Assembly (NCBI GenBank): GCA_024640085.1
Contig: JAHEFR010000001.1
Span: 124,001-188,000, forward strand
Origin: Gammaproteobacteria bacterium
GTDB taxonomy: Bacteria > Pseudomonadota > Gammaproteobacteria > Steroidobacterales > XN24
Length of the DNA stretch: 64,000 nt
Reading direction: 5' to 3'
In this document: positions 54,496 through 63,921 of the stretch, piece by piece
Layout of the letters: the number at the start of each line of letters is the position of its first letter
Numbering within the stretch: position 1 is the stretch's first letter
Position numbers and translations under genes: made by a program
The notes under the pieces: generated by a model
The model's database searches: none
The model's input: only the letters and a program-made list of their open reading frames with translations
What the model was told of the DNA's origin: nothing

Positions 54496-56724
54496 ATGAA
54501 CAAGAAAGGGTCACGTCGAAGGCGACGGTCCGAGGCGTCAACAGGAACTCGCCCCACCTCCCATCGATTCGAGATTCCGAGTCGGCAGCGCGTACTCGAA
54601 GTTCTTGGCGCGAGCGATGGTCCGGTTTCGGAGAAACGGCTGATGTCCAGCCTGGGCCTGCCTTCGAAGAAACAACAGACGGCGATGAACGCGAGGCTGC
54701 AGGCCATGATCCGGGACGGTCAGATCCTGGTGAACCGGAATGGACGGTTTTGCCTGGTCGAGCGTATGCCCCTGGTGACCGGTCGGGTGATCGGTCATCG
54801 GGACGGCTACGGGTTCCTGGTGCCGGACGACGGGTCCGACGATATATTCCTGGCGCCGCGGCAGATGCGGGAGGCCATGCACGGGGATCGGCTCGCTGTG
54901 CGCATCAAGGGCCGCGATCACCGCGGCCGCCCGGAGGGATCGATCGTCGAGGTGCTGGAGAGGAACACCAGCGAGGTGGTGGGCCGCTACGTCCGTGAAA
55001 GCGGCATCGGTTTCGTGGTGCCGGACAATTCCCGGTTGATCCACAGCGTGGCGATCCCGCCGCGAAAATCCGCCGGGGCGGAGCCCGGTCAGATCGTCGT
55101 CGCCCGTTTGACCGAACATCCCGGTAAGGACACTCAGCCGGTGGGCGAGGTGATCGAGGTCCTCGGTGCCGCCGATGCGCCAAATATTGAGACCGAGGTG
55201 GCCATCCGAGCCCACGGCATCCCGTTCCAGTGGGATCCGGATGCGCTGGCTGAAGCGGAGCGTCTGGGGAGCCGGGTGCTCCCCGGCGACAAGCGGGACC
55301 GGGAGGATCTGAGAGAAATCCCCCTGGTGACAATCGATGGCGCAGATGCGAAAGATTTCGACGACGCGGTATTCGCAGAGCGGGCCGGCATGGGCTGGCG
55401 GCTGATCGTCGCCATCGCGGACGTATCGCATTATGTAAAGCCCGACGGAGCCCTCGACACGAGCGCCCGGGAGCGGGGCACTTCCGTGTATTTTCCACGG
55501 CGGGTTGTACCGATGCTGCCGGAGAGCCTGTCTAACGGGCTCTGTTCACTGAACCCGCGCGTGGACCGGCTGTGCATGGCGTGCGAGATGCACGTGAACG
55601 ACCAGGGCAAGGTCACAGTGTCGCGTTTTCTGCGTGGTGTCATGCGCTCTCATGCGCGGCTCATCTACGACGAAGTGGCCGTGGCGCTTGAGGACCGAGA
55701 GTCGACGGAGGCCCGGCGCCTGGCCAGTCTGATGCCCCGGCTGGAGGCCCTGAGGGATGTCTACCGCGTGTTAGCCGCCGCCCGCCGTCGCCGGGGCGCT
55801 ATCGAATTCGAGATTCCCGAGGTCACATTCGCATTCGACAGGCGGCAACGCATCGCCCGGGTAGTGCCGAGAATGCGCAACGATGCCCACCGGGTCATCG
55901 AGGAGTGCATGATTGCCGCCAACGTGGAGGCAGCCCGTTTCCTGAAACGTCACCGGGTGCCGACCCTCTATCGGGCGCACGCCGGCCCGGAGGAGGACAG
56001 GCTGGAAGACCTGGCGGCGTTTCTGGAGGCCTACGGCATCCGCTTGCCGCGCCGCGACCGTATCGAACCGGCCCACTACAATCGGATCGTTGATCAGATC
56101 AAGGGCCGGCCGGACGAGGCTCTGATCGAGGTCGTCCTGCTGCGTTCGCTTCCGCGGGCTGTTTACCAGCCTGAGAACAGCGGTCATTTCGGGTTGGCTC
56201 TCCCGGAATACGCCCACTTCACATCCCCTATCCGTCGCTATCCCGATCTGCTGGTGCACCGGGCTATCCGCCATATCCTGGGCGGCGGCGGGGCGCGCGA
56301 TTTCCTCTACGACCGGGCGATGATGGAGCGATTGGGGAGCCACTGTTCTTCCACCGAGCGCCGGGCTGACGACGCGACCCGGGAGGCCCTGGATTGGCTC
56401 AAGTGCGAGTTCATGCAGGACAAGATCGGCGAGGTGTTCGAGGCGGTGGTGACCGGCGTCGTGGATTTCGGCCTGTTCGTGCAGATCGCGGATCTGCAAG
56501 TAGAGGGGCTGGTGCACGTCAGCGGATTGGGGAGTGAATACTTCCGCAGGGACACGGTGCATCACCGGCTCGTCGGCGAGCGGAGTGGCCAGAGCTGGCA
56601 ACTCGCGGACACGGTCCGGGTCCGGGTCGTGAGAGTGAACCTGGAGGACAAGAAAATCGATTTCGAGATGGCGGACGCCGACGCGGACAAGCGCCCTGGC
56701 GGCCGCCGGAGACGCAGGCGATGA
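54496..56724 (+). CDS. rnr: Ribonuclease R
   Basis: RNase R is the 3'-5' exoribonuclease that degrades structured RNA and matures tmRNA. The 742 residues hold an N-terminal helix-turn-helix, two cold-shock domains, the RNB catalytic core (TIDGADAKDFDDAV with the metal Asp residues), an S1 domain (FEAVVTGVVDFGLFVQI) and a basic tail. ATG 54496 (MNKKGSRRRRR) follows CGGAG; the frame is open a further 84 nt upstream. It overlaps rlmB by 4 nt. Confidence 0.96.
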   Translation: MNKKGSRRRRRSEASTGTRPTSHRFEIPSRQRVLEVLGASDGPVSEKRLMSSLGLPSKKQQTAMNARLQAMIRDGQILVNRNGRFCLVERMPLVTGRVIGHRDGYGFLVPDDGSDDIFLAPRQMREAMHGDRLAVRIKGRDHRGRPEGSIVEVLERNTSEVVGRYVRESGIGFVVPDNSRLIHSVAIPPRKSAGAEPGQIVVARLTEHPGKDTQPVGEVIEVLGAADAPNIETEVAIRAHGIPFQWDPDALAEAERLGSRVLPGDKRDREDLREIPLVTIDGADAKDFDDAVFAERAGMGWRLIVAIADVSHYVKPDGALDTSARERGTSVYFPRRVVPMLPESLSNGLCSLNPRVDRLCMACEMHVNDQGKVTVSRFLRGVMRSHARLIYDEVAVALEDRESTEARRLASLMPRLEALRDVYRVLAAARRRRGAIEFEIPEVTFAFDRRQRIARVVPRMRNDAHRVIEECMIAANVEAARFLKRHRVPTLYRAHAGPEEDRLEDLAAFLEAYGIRLPRRDRIEPAHYNRIVDQIKGRPDEALIEVVLLRSLPRAVYQPENSGHFGLALPEYAHFTSPIRRYPDLLVHRAIRHILGGGGARDFLYDRAMMERLGSHCSSTERRADDATREALDWLKCEFMQDKIGEVFEAVVTGVVDFGLFVQIADLQVEGLVHVSGLGSEYFRRDTVHHRLVGERSGQSWQLADTVRVRVVRVNLEDKKIDFEMADADADKRPGGRRRRRR

Positions 56725-57521
56725 AACGCCGGGGTCCCAGGAACGAACCCCGGGCCCTTGTCTACGGTATCCACCCGGTCCGGCATCTTGTGAAGAATTT
56801 CCCGGATCGGGTCGTCGAATTGCTGGTGTCCGAAGAGCGGGCAGACCAGCGTCTGGCCGCAATCCGGGACATGGCGGAAGGAGGCGGGATCCATCCGGTG
56901 CCAGTTTCCAGGCAGGACCTGGATCAGCGCGTCGATGGGGCTGCCCACCAGGGCGTCGTCGCGGTCATGCAGCCGCGACCGGCGGGTAACGAGAATGATC
57001 TGGCCGAGATCCTCGACAGGCGGGTCGAACCCCTGCTGCTGGTTCTGGACGGCGTCCAGGACCCGCACAATCTGGGCGCCTGCCTGAGAACGGCCGACGC
57101 CACTGGTGTCGACGCCGTCATCGCTCCGCGGGACCGGGCGGCCGGATTGACGTCCACCGTGCGCAAGGTGGCCAGTGGCGCATCCGAGACCGTCCCATTT
57201 TTTCAGGTGACCAATCTCGCCCGCACCATGCGGGACCTGGGCGAGCGGCGGATCCTGCGCGTGGGAGCCGACGGCGAGGCGCAAACCAGCCTGTTCGCGG
57301 CCGATCTGAATGGTCCCCTGGCGATCGTCATGGGTGCTGAGGGCAGGGGCCTCAGGCGGTTGACCCGGGAGCACTGCGACCTTCTTGTCAGTCTGCCGAT
57401 GCTGGGCGTGGTGGAAAGCCTGAATGTCTCCGTCGCCACCGGTGTATGCCTCTACACGGCGTTGTCCCGGCGATCGGCCGACCCCGCCCGGCGCCTTGCC
57501 TCGGCCGAGGTCCTTGAGTAG
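56721..57521 (+). CDS. rlmB: 23S rRNA (guanosine-2'-O-)-methyltransferase RlmB
   Basis: RlmB is the SPOUT enzyme that methylates G2251 of 23S rRNA. The 266-residue protein has an N-terminal substrate-binding part (YGIHPVRHL) and the knotted SAM domain with QDPHNLGACLRTADATG, MGAEGRGLRRLTREHCD, and the C-terminal SLPMLGVVESLNVSVATG. Start coupled to rnr by 4 nt. Confidence 0.95.
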   Translation: MKRRGPRNEPRALVYGIHPVRHLVKNFPDRVVELLVSEERADQRLAAIRDMAEGGGIHPVPVSRQDLDQRVDGAAHQGVVAVMQPRPAGNENDLAEILDRRVEPLLLVLDGVQDPHNLGACLRTADATGVDAVIAPRDRAAGLTSTVRKVASGASETVPFFQVTNLARTMRDLGERRILRVGADGEAQTSLFAADLNGPLAIVMGAEGRGLRRLTREHCDLLVSLPMLGVVESLNVSVATGVCLYTALSRRSADPARRLASAEVLE

Positions 57522-57534
57522 AATCTCGCGCCCG

Positions 57535-57557
57535 GCCCGCAAAGGGCTTTGTTTATT
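57535..57557 (+). terminator. Weak stem-loop and T-rich run in the rlmB-rpsF spacer
   Basis: GCCC-GCAAA-GGGC (57535-57547) is followed by TTTGTTTATTT. The stem is only 4 bp. It may end rlmB transcripts or be part of the S6 leader; a TAGAAT at 57519-57524 could start the ribosomal operon. Both are weak. Confidence 0.3.
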
Positions 57558-57614
57558 TCTCCTTGCCACACCGCGATCGACGTAGACGGGTGGCTTTATC
57601 CGAGAGGAGCCAAC

Positions 57615-58130
57615 ATGCGTCATTACGAAATCGTATTCCTGGTCCACCCGGACCAGAGTGAGCAGGTGCCCGGCATGGTCGAGCGTTATCGCGCCATGGT
57701 AGAGGGCAACGGCGGCAAGATTCACCGCGAAGAAGACTGGGGTCGCCGGCAGCTTGCCTTCCCGATCTCCAAGATCCACAAGGCTCACTACATCCTCCTG
57801 AACATCGAGTGCGACAAGGCCGCCCTTGACGAACTGCTCGGAGCGTTCCGTTTCAATGACGCGGTGCTTCGGCATCTGGTCATCAACAGGAACCGCGCCA
57901 TTACCGTTGCCTCTCCGATGGCCAAGACCAGTGAGAGCGAGGACCGGCCGACTTCACGGCGAGATGACGACAGGGGCGACGCCCGGGGTTCGACATCGAG
58001 CGCTCCTAGCGACGACGATTCCGTTGCCAAGTCAGACGACGACTCCGACGACGACTCCGACAATGACACCGGGGACGAATCCGCCGACGACGCAGACACA
58101 ACGGAAGAAGCCGCCAAGGCCTCGGCCTGA
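57615..58130 (+). CDS. rpsF: 30S ribosomal protein S6 with long acidic tail
   Basis: S6 binds S18 in the 30S platform. Residues 1-100 are a normal S6 ([36 protein letters not shown]). After this come about 65 residues rich in Asp, Ser and Thr (for example [12 protein letters not shown]), ending AKASA. E. coli S6 carries only a short tail modified by RimK, so the 171-residue length is unusual. GAGAGGA precedes ATG 57615. priB is not between rpsF and rpsR. Confidence 0.95.
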   Translation: MRHYEIVFLVHPDQSEQVPGMVERYRAMVEGNGGKIHREEDWGRRQLAFPISKIHKAHYILLNIECDKAALDELLGAFRFNDAVLRHLVINRNRAITVASPMAKTSESEDRPTSRRDDDRGDARGSTSSAPSDDDSVAKSDDDSDDDSDNDTGDESADDADTTEEAAKASA

Positions 58131-58162
58131 GATCGGCCCCGCACCAGAGAGGAACAATAGTC

Positions 58163-58387
58163 ATGGCACGTTTTTTTCGACGACGAAAGTTCTGCCGGTT
58201 CACTGCCGACGGCGTGGATGAGATCGATTACAAGGATCTCGTGACGCTCAAAAACTACATCACAGAAACCGGGAAGATCGTACCGAGCCGAATCACCGGC
58301 ACGAAGACGAACTATCAGCGCCAGCTTGCGCAGGCGATCAAGCGGGCCCGTTACCTGGCTTTGCTGCCCTATACCGATCGGCACTGA
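58163..58387 (+). CDS. rpsR: 30S ribosomal protein S18
   Basis: The 74-residue protein starts [13 protein letters not shown] and contains [21 protein letters not shown], as expected of S18. It binds S6 on the small subunit. The single Cys (FCRF) may be a remnant of zinc-binding versions. It lies 32 nt after rpsF. Confidence 0.97.
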   Translation: MARFFRRRKFCRFTADGVDEIDYKDLVTLKNYITETGKIVPSRITGTKTNYQRQLAQAIKRARYLALLPYTDRH

Positions 58388-58419
58388 GGCGGCCGGCGCC
58401 TGCGGGTCGCTGGAACGGC

Positions 58420-59289
58420 GTGAAGCAATTTGCCGAGTGGGTCACCCGGAGGGCTTATAGGGCTGGAATCATCGCTGCGGCTCTGGCCCTCGTGCCGTTA
58501 CTCGGCGTAGCCGGGTCCGGGCTTCTGGTCCTGACCAGCCTGCGTCGCGGCAGCGGTGCTGCCTGGCTGGCGGCGGCGATCGCAACCCTGGTGCTGCTGG
58601 TAGCGTCGGCGGCCGGCGGGGCTGGAGTTCTGGCGGCGGCATTGGCCGGGCTGGTGTTCTGGGCGCCGGCGGTAGGGCTGGCGGAGATGCTGAAACGTAC
58701 CGGCTCGCTCAGCGTCACGATGCAGGTGGCGATGACAGCGAGTCTGGTGCTGGCGGTCCTCTGGTCGCTGGCGTCCGGAAGCGGGTTGTCTGAGAACCTC
58801 GGGCGGCAGCTGACGCCCTGGCTGGCGGCCCGGGGGTTCGATTCCGAGACCATCCAGTCGCTGTTGCTGCTGGTGCCCGGGACCATGGCCATGACCTTGT
58901 TGATCGCCGCTCTGGCCGGGCTGTTTCTGGGGATGTGGTGGCATTCGGCCATGTCGACTCCTGGTGCCCTGGGGCAGGCATTCAGGGGCCTGAGGCTCGG
59001 CAGGGTCTTCGGCTGGCTCGGGCTGGCGGTGCTTGTCGGAGGCATTGCGACGGGGCAGACGATATTCGCCAACCTCATGGTAGTCGTGCTGTTCTCGTTC
59101 GCCTTGCAGGGCCTCGCCCTGGTCCATGCGTTCAGCGCGGCCCGGGGATGGCCTTCGGGCGTCCTGGCCTTGGTGTACGTCATGCTCTTGTTCGGCATGA
59201 GCGTGGTGGCCCCGCTGCTGGCGGTGGTTGGCATGGTGGACAATTGGCTGAATTTTCGGGGCAGACTCGCCGGTCCGCCCCGCGGTTGA
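58420..59289 (+). CDS. DUF2232 membrane protein
   Basis: This 289-residue protein has about eight hydrophobic segments and no known motif of enzymes. Its place between rpsR and rplI, its length and the C-terminal segment ([19 protein letters not shown]) match the DUF2232 family often found there. Function unknown. The GTG start at 58420 follows rpsR by 32 nt. Confidence 0.83.
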   Translation: MKQFAEWVTRRAYRAGIIAAALALVPLLGVAGSGLLVLTSLRRGSGAAWLAAAIATLVLLVASAAGGAGVLAAALAGLVFWAPAVGLAEMLKRTGSLSVTMQVAMTASLVLAVLWSLASGSGLSENLGRQLTPWLAARGFDSETIQSLLLLVPGTMAMTLLIAALAGLFLGMWWHSAMSTPGALGQAFRGLRLGRVFGWLGLAVLVGGIATGQTIFANLMVVVLFSFALQGLALVHAFSAARGWPSGVLALVYVMLLFGMSVVAPLLAVVGMVDNWLNFRGRLAGPPRG

Positions 59290-59342
59290 ATCAAGACACG
59301 GCGCCCGGGTCCACGACTGGACGCCAAACAGAGGATGAAACG

Positions 59343-59792
59343 ATGGAAGTAATACTGCTGGAACAGGTCGAAAATCTCGGCGGTATCGGCGACAAGGTCA
59401 AGGTCAAGTCCGGCTACGGCAGGAACTACCTGATACCGCAGGGCAAGGCGACGCCCGCGACAGCCGATAACCTCGCCAAGTTCGAGGCGCGGCGCGCCGA
59501 GCTCGAGGCCCGGGCCGCGGCCGAGTTGAACCAGGCCGGCGAGCGTGCCGCCAAGGTCAGGGAACTCAAGCTGGTGATTCGCGCCAAGTCAGGCTCGGAA
59601 GGCAAGCTATTCGGTTCCATCGGTACGGTTGACATCGCCGAGGCAGCGGCCGCCGTCGGCGTGGAGTTGGCTCGCAGCGAGATCCGGCTGCAGGAGGGGC
59701 CGATCCGTGTGGTCGGCGAACACACCGTCGAAGTGCATTTGCACACAGACGTCAACGTCGAGATACCGGTCGTCATCGAAGCCGAGGAATAG
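59343..59792 (+). CDS. rplI: 50S ribosomal protein L9
   Basis: The 149-residue protein starts [22 protein letters not shown] and has the NYLIPQGKA motif, a long central helix ([17 protein letters not shown]) and the C-terminal domain [19 protein letters not shown]9 sits at the base of the L1 stalk. Fourth gene of the ribosomal run. Confidence 0.97.
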   Translation: MEVILLEQVENLGGIGDKVKVKSGYGRNYLIPQGKATPATADNLAKFEARRAELEARAAAELNQAGERAAKVRELKLVIRAKSGSEGKLFGSIGTVDIAEAAAAVGVELARSEIRLQEGPIRVVGEHTVEVHLHTDVNVEIPVVIEAEE

Positions 59793-59869
59793 TCCGGACC
59801 GATTACCCGGGTCCCGTCGTCGGCCTATGGTATCGTCGAGACCTGAAGTGTTGAGGACGGGGTCGTCGC

Positions 59870-61267
59870 GTGGCGGGAGCAGCTAAAAAGAGCAAGGCGA
59901 CGTTTTCTGGTGCGGAAGGCATCAGGACGCCGCCGCACTCGACCGAAGCGGAGCAGTCTGTCCTCGGTGGGTTGATGCTGGACAATCGGGCCTGGGATCG
60001 GGTCGCCGATATTGTTGTATCGGAAGACTTCTATCGGCGGGACCATCAGCTCATCTTCGGCGCCATCGGGGATCTGGCCGATCGCGTGCAGCCCTGTGAT
60101 GCGGTGACGGTTTCCGAATTTCTCGAACGCCGCAACGAACTCGACGACGCCGGCGGGCTGGCCTACCTCGGGCAACTTGCCAAGGACACTCCGAGCGCCG
60201 CCAATATCGTCGCCTACGCCGAGATCGTGCGCGAGCGGTCGATGCTGAGATCGCTGATCCGCGTCGGCGGCGAGATCGCCGCCAGCGCTTTCAGCCCGGA
60301 CGGGCGCGACGCCGGCGACCTGGTCGACGACGCCGAGCGCCGGGTCTTCGAGATCGCCGAGCGGGGCCAGCGCAGCGGGTCCGGTTTCGTCCACCTCAAA
60401 AAGATCCTGCCGGGGACCATCGACCGGCTGGACGAACTCCAGAACTCGGAGGGACATATCACCGGTCTCCCCACCGGGTTTGATGACCTGGACCGGATGA
60501 CCGCCGGTTTCCAGGGCGGTGACCTGGTGATCGTCGCCGGCAGGCCCTCCATGGGCAAGACCAGCCTCGCCATGAACATCGCTGAGCACGCCGCCATCAG
60601 CGCCGCCGTGCCGGTGGCGATCTTCAGTATGGAAATGTCCGCCGAGCAGCTGTCGTTCCGGATGATCTCGTCCCTCGGGCGGGTCAACCAGTCGCATCTC
60701 CGGACGGGCAATTTCTCCGACGAGGATTGGCATCGGATCAACGCCGCGGTGAGTCTCATGTCCGAGGCAAGGATCTTCATCGACGATACTCCAGCCCTGA
60801 ATCCGACAGAGGTCCGGGCGCGCTGCCGGCGTCTCGCCCGGGAACACGGACTCGGCCTGATCGTGCTCGATTACCTGCAGCTGATGCAGGTTGCGGGAAC
60901 TGTCGAGAACCGGGCCACGGAGATCTCGCAAATTTCCCGCTCGCTCAAGGCCCTGGCGAAGGAGCTCTCGGTGCCCATTATCGCCTTGTCCCAGCTCAAC
61001 CGAAGCGTCGAGCAGCGTAACGATAAGCGGCCCGTCATGTCGGACCTGCGGGAGTCCGGTGCCATCGAGCAGGATGCGGATGTGATCGCCTTCATCTACC
61101 GGGACGAGGTCTACAACAAGGAGACCATGCGCAAGGGCATCGCGGATATCATCATCGCCAAGCAGCGCAACGGCCCCATCGGTGAAGTTCCGCTGACATT
61201 CCTGGGCGAGTACACCAAGTTTGAGAACTTCGTTCCGGACAACTTTGGAGACGAGGCCTTCGGGTGA
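59870..61267 (+). CDS. dnaB: Replicative DNA helicase DnaB
   Basis: DnaB is the hexameric 5'-3' replicative helicase. The 465 residues have the N-terminal dimer domain (EAEQSVLGGLML), Walker A AGRPSMGKTSLAMNIAEH, FSMEMSAEQLSFRM, LIVLDYLQLMQV (Walker B) and the H4 motif around LSQLNRSVEQR with DLRESGAIEQDAD. The start is a GTG at 59870, 77 nt after rplI. It overlaps alr by 4 nt. No intein is present. Confidence 0.97.
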   Translation: MAGAAKKSKATFSGAEGIRTPPHSTEAEQSVLGGLMLDNRAWDRVADIVVSEDFYRRDHQLIFGAIGDLADRVQPCDAVTVSEFLERRNELDDAGGLAYLGQLAKDTPSAANIVAYAEIVRERSMLRSLIRVGGEIAASAFSPDGRDAGDLVDDAERRVFEIAERGQRSGSGFVHLKKILPGTIDRLDELQNSEGHITGLPTGFDDLDRMTAGFQGGDLVIVAGRPSMGKTSLAMNIAEHAAISAAVPVAIFSMEMSAEQLSFRMISSLGRVNQSHLRTGNFSDEDWHRINAAVSLMSEARIFIDDTPALNPTEVRARCRRLAREHGLGLIVLDYLQLMQVAGTVENRATEISQISRSLKALAKELSVPIIALSQLNRSVEQRNDKRPVMSDLRESGAIEQDADVIAFIYRDEVYNKETMRKGIADIIIAKQRNGPIGEVPLTFLGEYTKFENFVPDNFGDEAFG

Positions 61268-62340
61268 ACCGCGCCGCCCGCGCAACCATAGATACGGCAG
61301 CCCTACGTGCCAATCTGGCGGCCGCCAGAAAGGCCGCCGACGGCGCGCGGGTGATGGCGGTGCTCAAGGCGAACGCCTACGGCCATGGCCTCATCCCTAC
61401 GGCGCGGGCGTTGGTGGACGCTGATGCTTTCGCGGTCGCGCGGATGGAAGAGGCAGCCGAGATCAGGCGGGCCGGGTTGGACCGGAGGCTGATCCTACTG
61501 GAAGGAGTGTTCCACTCCGAGCAGATGAGACTGGCGGCGCAACTGGACGCCGAACTGGTCGTTCATTCCGTCGAGCAGATAGAAATGCTCGAGCACTACG
61601 ACGGCAGCCATCGGTTCCCGGTGTGGCTCAAGATCGACACGGGCATGAACCGGCTTGGCTTTGCGCCGGGATCGGCGGGGGATCTCGCGTCGCGCCTCGC
61701 GGCCTGCACATCGGTCGGGGGACAGCCGCGGCTGATGACCCATCTTGCCAGCGCCGATGTGAGCGCCGATCCTGTGACGACAGAGCAGATCCAGCGGTTT
61801 GCCATGGTGACTGAGGCCGTGGAGGGAGAGCGAACGGTGGCGAACTCGGCGGGCCTGCTGGCCTGGCCCGAAAGCCGATTCGACTGGGTGAGGCCGGGCA
61901 TCATGCTCTATGGCGTGTCACCCTTCGAAGGCCGTTCCGGGGAGGAACTCGGACTGCGCCCGGTCATGAGCCTGGCATCCGAACTCATCGCCATCAAGAC
62001 AGTTCCTGCGGGCGGGCGTGTCGGCTACGGTGGCATTTGGACGGCTTCCCGGGATACGCGCATCGGCGTGGCCGCCATCGGCTACGGGGATGGCTATACG
62101 AGGCACCTCGGTAGCGGGACCCGTGTGATGGTGAGGGATCACCCTGCCAGCCTTGTGGGCCGGGTCTCCATGGACCTGATCACTATCGACCTGGATCAAG
62201 TGCCCGAGGCACGGGTAGGCGACGAAGTGCTGCTTTGGGGCGGAGCCCTTCCGGTCGAGCGGCTGGCCAGAGCGGCCGGGACGATTCCCTATGAACTGCT
62301 ATGTGGTGTTACCCAACGGGTGGCCATGCGCGTCGTATAG
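61264..62340 (+). CDS. alr: Alanine racemase
   Basis: Alr converts L- to D-alanine for peptidoglycan using PLP. The 358-residue protein has the PLP lysine in MAVLKANAYGHGL, and the catalytic tyrosine in GGRVGYGGIW, then AIGYGDGYTR. GTG start overlaps the dnaB stop by 4 nt. Length is normal. Either a constitutive Alr or a DadX is possible. Confidence 0.95.
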   Translation: MNRAARATIDTAALRANLAAARKAADGARVMAVLKANAYGHGLIPTARALVDADAFAVARMEEAAEIRRAGLDRRLILLEGVFHSEQMRLAAQLDAELVVHSVEQIEMLEHYDGSHRFPVWLKIDTGMNRLGFAPGSAGDLASRLAACTSVGGQPRLMTHLASADVSADPVTTEQIQRFAMVTEAVEGERTVANSAGLLAWPESRFDWVRPGIMLYGVSPFEGRSGEELGLRPVMSLASELIAIKTVPAGGRVGYGGIWTASRDTRIGVAAIGYGDGYTRHLGSGTRVMVRDHPASLVGRVSMDLITIDLDQVPEARVGDEVLLWGGALPVERLARAAGTIPYELLCGVTQRVAMRVV

Positions 62341-62362
62341 GACTCGGCCGGAAGCGCGTCGG

Positions 62363-63061
62363 TCAGTCCGTAAAGAACCCCATCTTCACGCCCGCAAGTT
62401 CGATGACGTCACTGTCTTCAAGTCGCCGGGCATTGCCGCCCAGGATATCGCCGTTGACGGTGGGGGATGTGTCTGTACCTTGCCCTGACACCTGCACGAT
62501 GTAGTAGCCATCGGATCGACGGGTTATCGCCACGACCTGGCCGCCCGCGCGACCGAGTGTGGTGAGGGCCTTGACGAGTTCGAGTTCGCGTCCCGCGAAT
62601 TGCCCGGTAAGGACCTGCAACCTGGCGACCCGCATTGGCACTCCGGTTGACCCGCTTTTCCCGCCCGCCGCTTCCTCGACGGCTGCCCGGGCATGGGACA
62701 GGGCAACCTCGTTCTGGGTGCGGGGGTTGATCACCATTGTCTTTTCGAATTCTTCGTTGGCGGCGTCGTCGGCGTTTTCGTCGGCGAACTTGATCTGATG
62801 CTGGCCGATGGTGATGACGTCCCCGTGCTGCAGGGCGTGCTTCTTGATAAGCCTGCCGTTGACGTAGGTGCCGTTGGTACTGTTGAGATCCTCCAGGAAC
62901 GAGTCGTTGAGGATATTGATGATCAGGGAATGGTGGCCACTGACGGCGGGATTGTCGATTCGCACGTCGTTATCGGGGAGCCGGCCCACCGTGTACCGCT
63001 CCTTGGTCATGTTGTACTCGGCGAGTACCTGGCCATCCAGACTGAGAATGAGTCGCGACAT
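62363..63061 (-). CDS. Protein with two FHA-type domains
   Basis: The 232-residue protein has a clear N-terminal FHA domain: YTVGRLPDNDVRIDNPAVSGHHS and LEDLNSTNGTYVNGRLI, which binds phosphothreonine. The C-terminal third (LTTLGRAGGQVVAITRRSDGYYI and TVNGDI) looks like a second, degenerate FHA. It lies 11 nt after the PP2C gene in the same direction, so it is part of a Ser/Thr phosphorylation module. It is convergent with alr. Confidence 0.88.
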   Translation of the reverse strand: MSRLILSLDGQVLAEYNMTKERYTVGRLPDNDVRIDNPAVSGHHSLIINILNDSFLEDLNSTNGTYVNGRLIKKHALQHGDVITIGQHQIKFADENADDAANEEFEKTMVINPRTQNEVALSHARAAVEEAAGGKSGSTGVPMRVARLQVLTGQFAGRELELVKALTTLGRAGGQVVAITRRSDGYYIVQVSGQGTDTSPTVNGDILGGNARRLEDSDVIELAGVKMGFFTD

Positions 63062-63072
63062 CTTCGTCCCGC

Positions 63073-63921
63073 TTATCGGATAAGGCTCTTGATGCGGTCT
63101 ACGAGCCCTGGTTTCTCCGCAAACGAACTCTTGACCTCGGCCAGCGATACAGTGACGTTGTCACGACCGCCATTCTCGTTCGCAAGCTCGATCAGTTGTT
63201 CAGCTACGGTCTGAAGATTAGCACTAAAAGTACTGATAGTTAAATGAATATCTTCATCTTCCACCATGTCTGTCAGGCCGTCCGAGCAGAGCAGGAAGAT
63301 GTCCCCCGGCAGAACGGTCCCTTCCTGGACCTCGACCTCCACAGTGGACTCCACGCCCAGGGCGCGGGTGACGTAATTGCGATTAGTCGAGCGTTGAGCT
63401 TCCTCCGGCGAGTAGAAACCCCGATCTACCAGTTCCTGAAGTAGCGAGTGATCGAGGGTGAGCTGCTCCAGTCGATCGTCTCGATGGCGATAGGCACGGG
63501 CATCGCCGACATGAGCGATGGAGACCTTATCGTCATAAAACAGACAGGCCGCGAAGGTCGTCCCCATGCCCTTGCATTGCGGCTGGCTCTGGGCCGTCTG
63601 CCAGATGATCTTGTTGGCGCGGCTGACAGCATTCCGCAGAGTGATGCTCTGCCTGAGCAGACCGGATTCCGAATCGACCTCGCCGCGTGCTTCCCGGGCC
63701 ACGCCATCGCGCACCAGATTCATGACGGTCTTTATGGCAAGTTCCGATGCAACTTCGCCGGCGTTGTAACCCCCCATTCCGTCCGCCACGGCGACCAGCC
63801 CGATATCCATGTCGGCGGCCGAGGCGTCCTCGTTGTGGTCCCTGATCCGGCCGGTGTCCGTATGATGGACGACGTTGATCTTGCCCCTCAGGCTTTGGCT
63901 GCCGCCGGGTTTCCCATTCAT
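63073..63921 (-). CDS. PP2C-family serine/threonine phosphatase
   Basis: This 282-residue protein has the metal-site motifs of PP2C: RDHNEDASAAD, VADGMGGYNAGEVAS, GTTFAACLF, SIAHVGDARAYRH, and LLCSDGLTDMV. It dephosphorylates Ser/Thr targets, presumably of the kinase that precedes it; its start overlaps the kinase stop by 4 nt (ATGA). ATG 63921 (MNGKPGG) is preferred to an earlier in-frame start at 63942. Confidence 0.93.
   Translation of the reverse strand: MNGKPGGSQSLRGKINVVHHTDTGRIRDHNEDASAADMDIGLVAVADGMGGYNAGEVASELAIKTVMNLVRDGVAREARGEVDSESGLLRQSITLRNAVSRANKIIWQTAQSQPQCKGMGTTFAACLFYDDKVSIAHVGDARAYRHRDDRLEQLTLDHSLLQELVDRGFYSPEEAQRSTNRNYVTRALGVESTVEVEVQEGTVLPGDIFLLCSDGLTDMVEDEDIHLTISTFSANLQTVAEQLIELANENGGRDNVTVSLAEVKSSFAEKPGLVDRIKSLIR

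Noticed and set aside
59825-61285. 486-codon open frame antisense to dnaB
   Set aside because: Same reason: dnaB is certain on the plus strand, and the antisense product has no motif.
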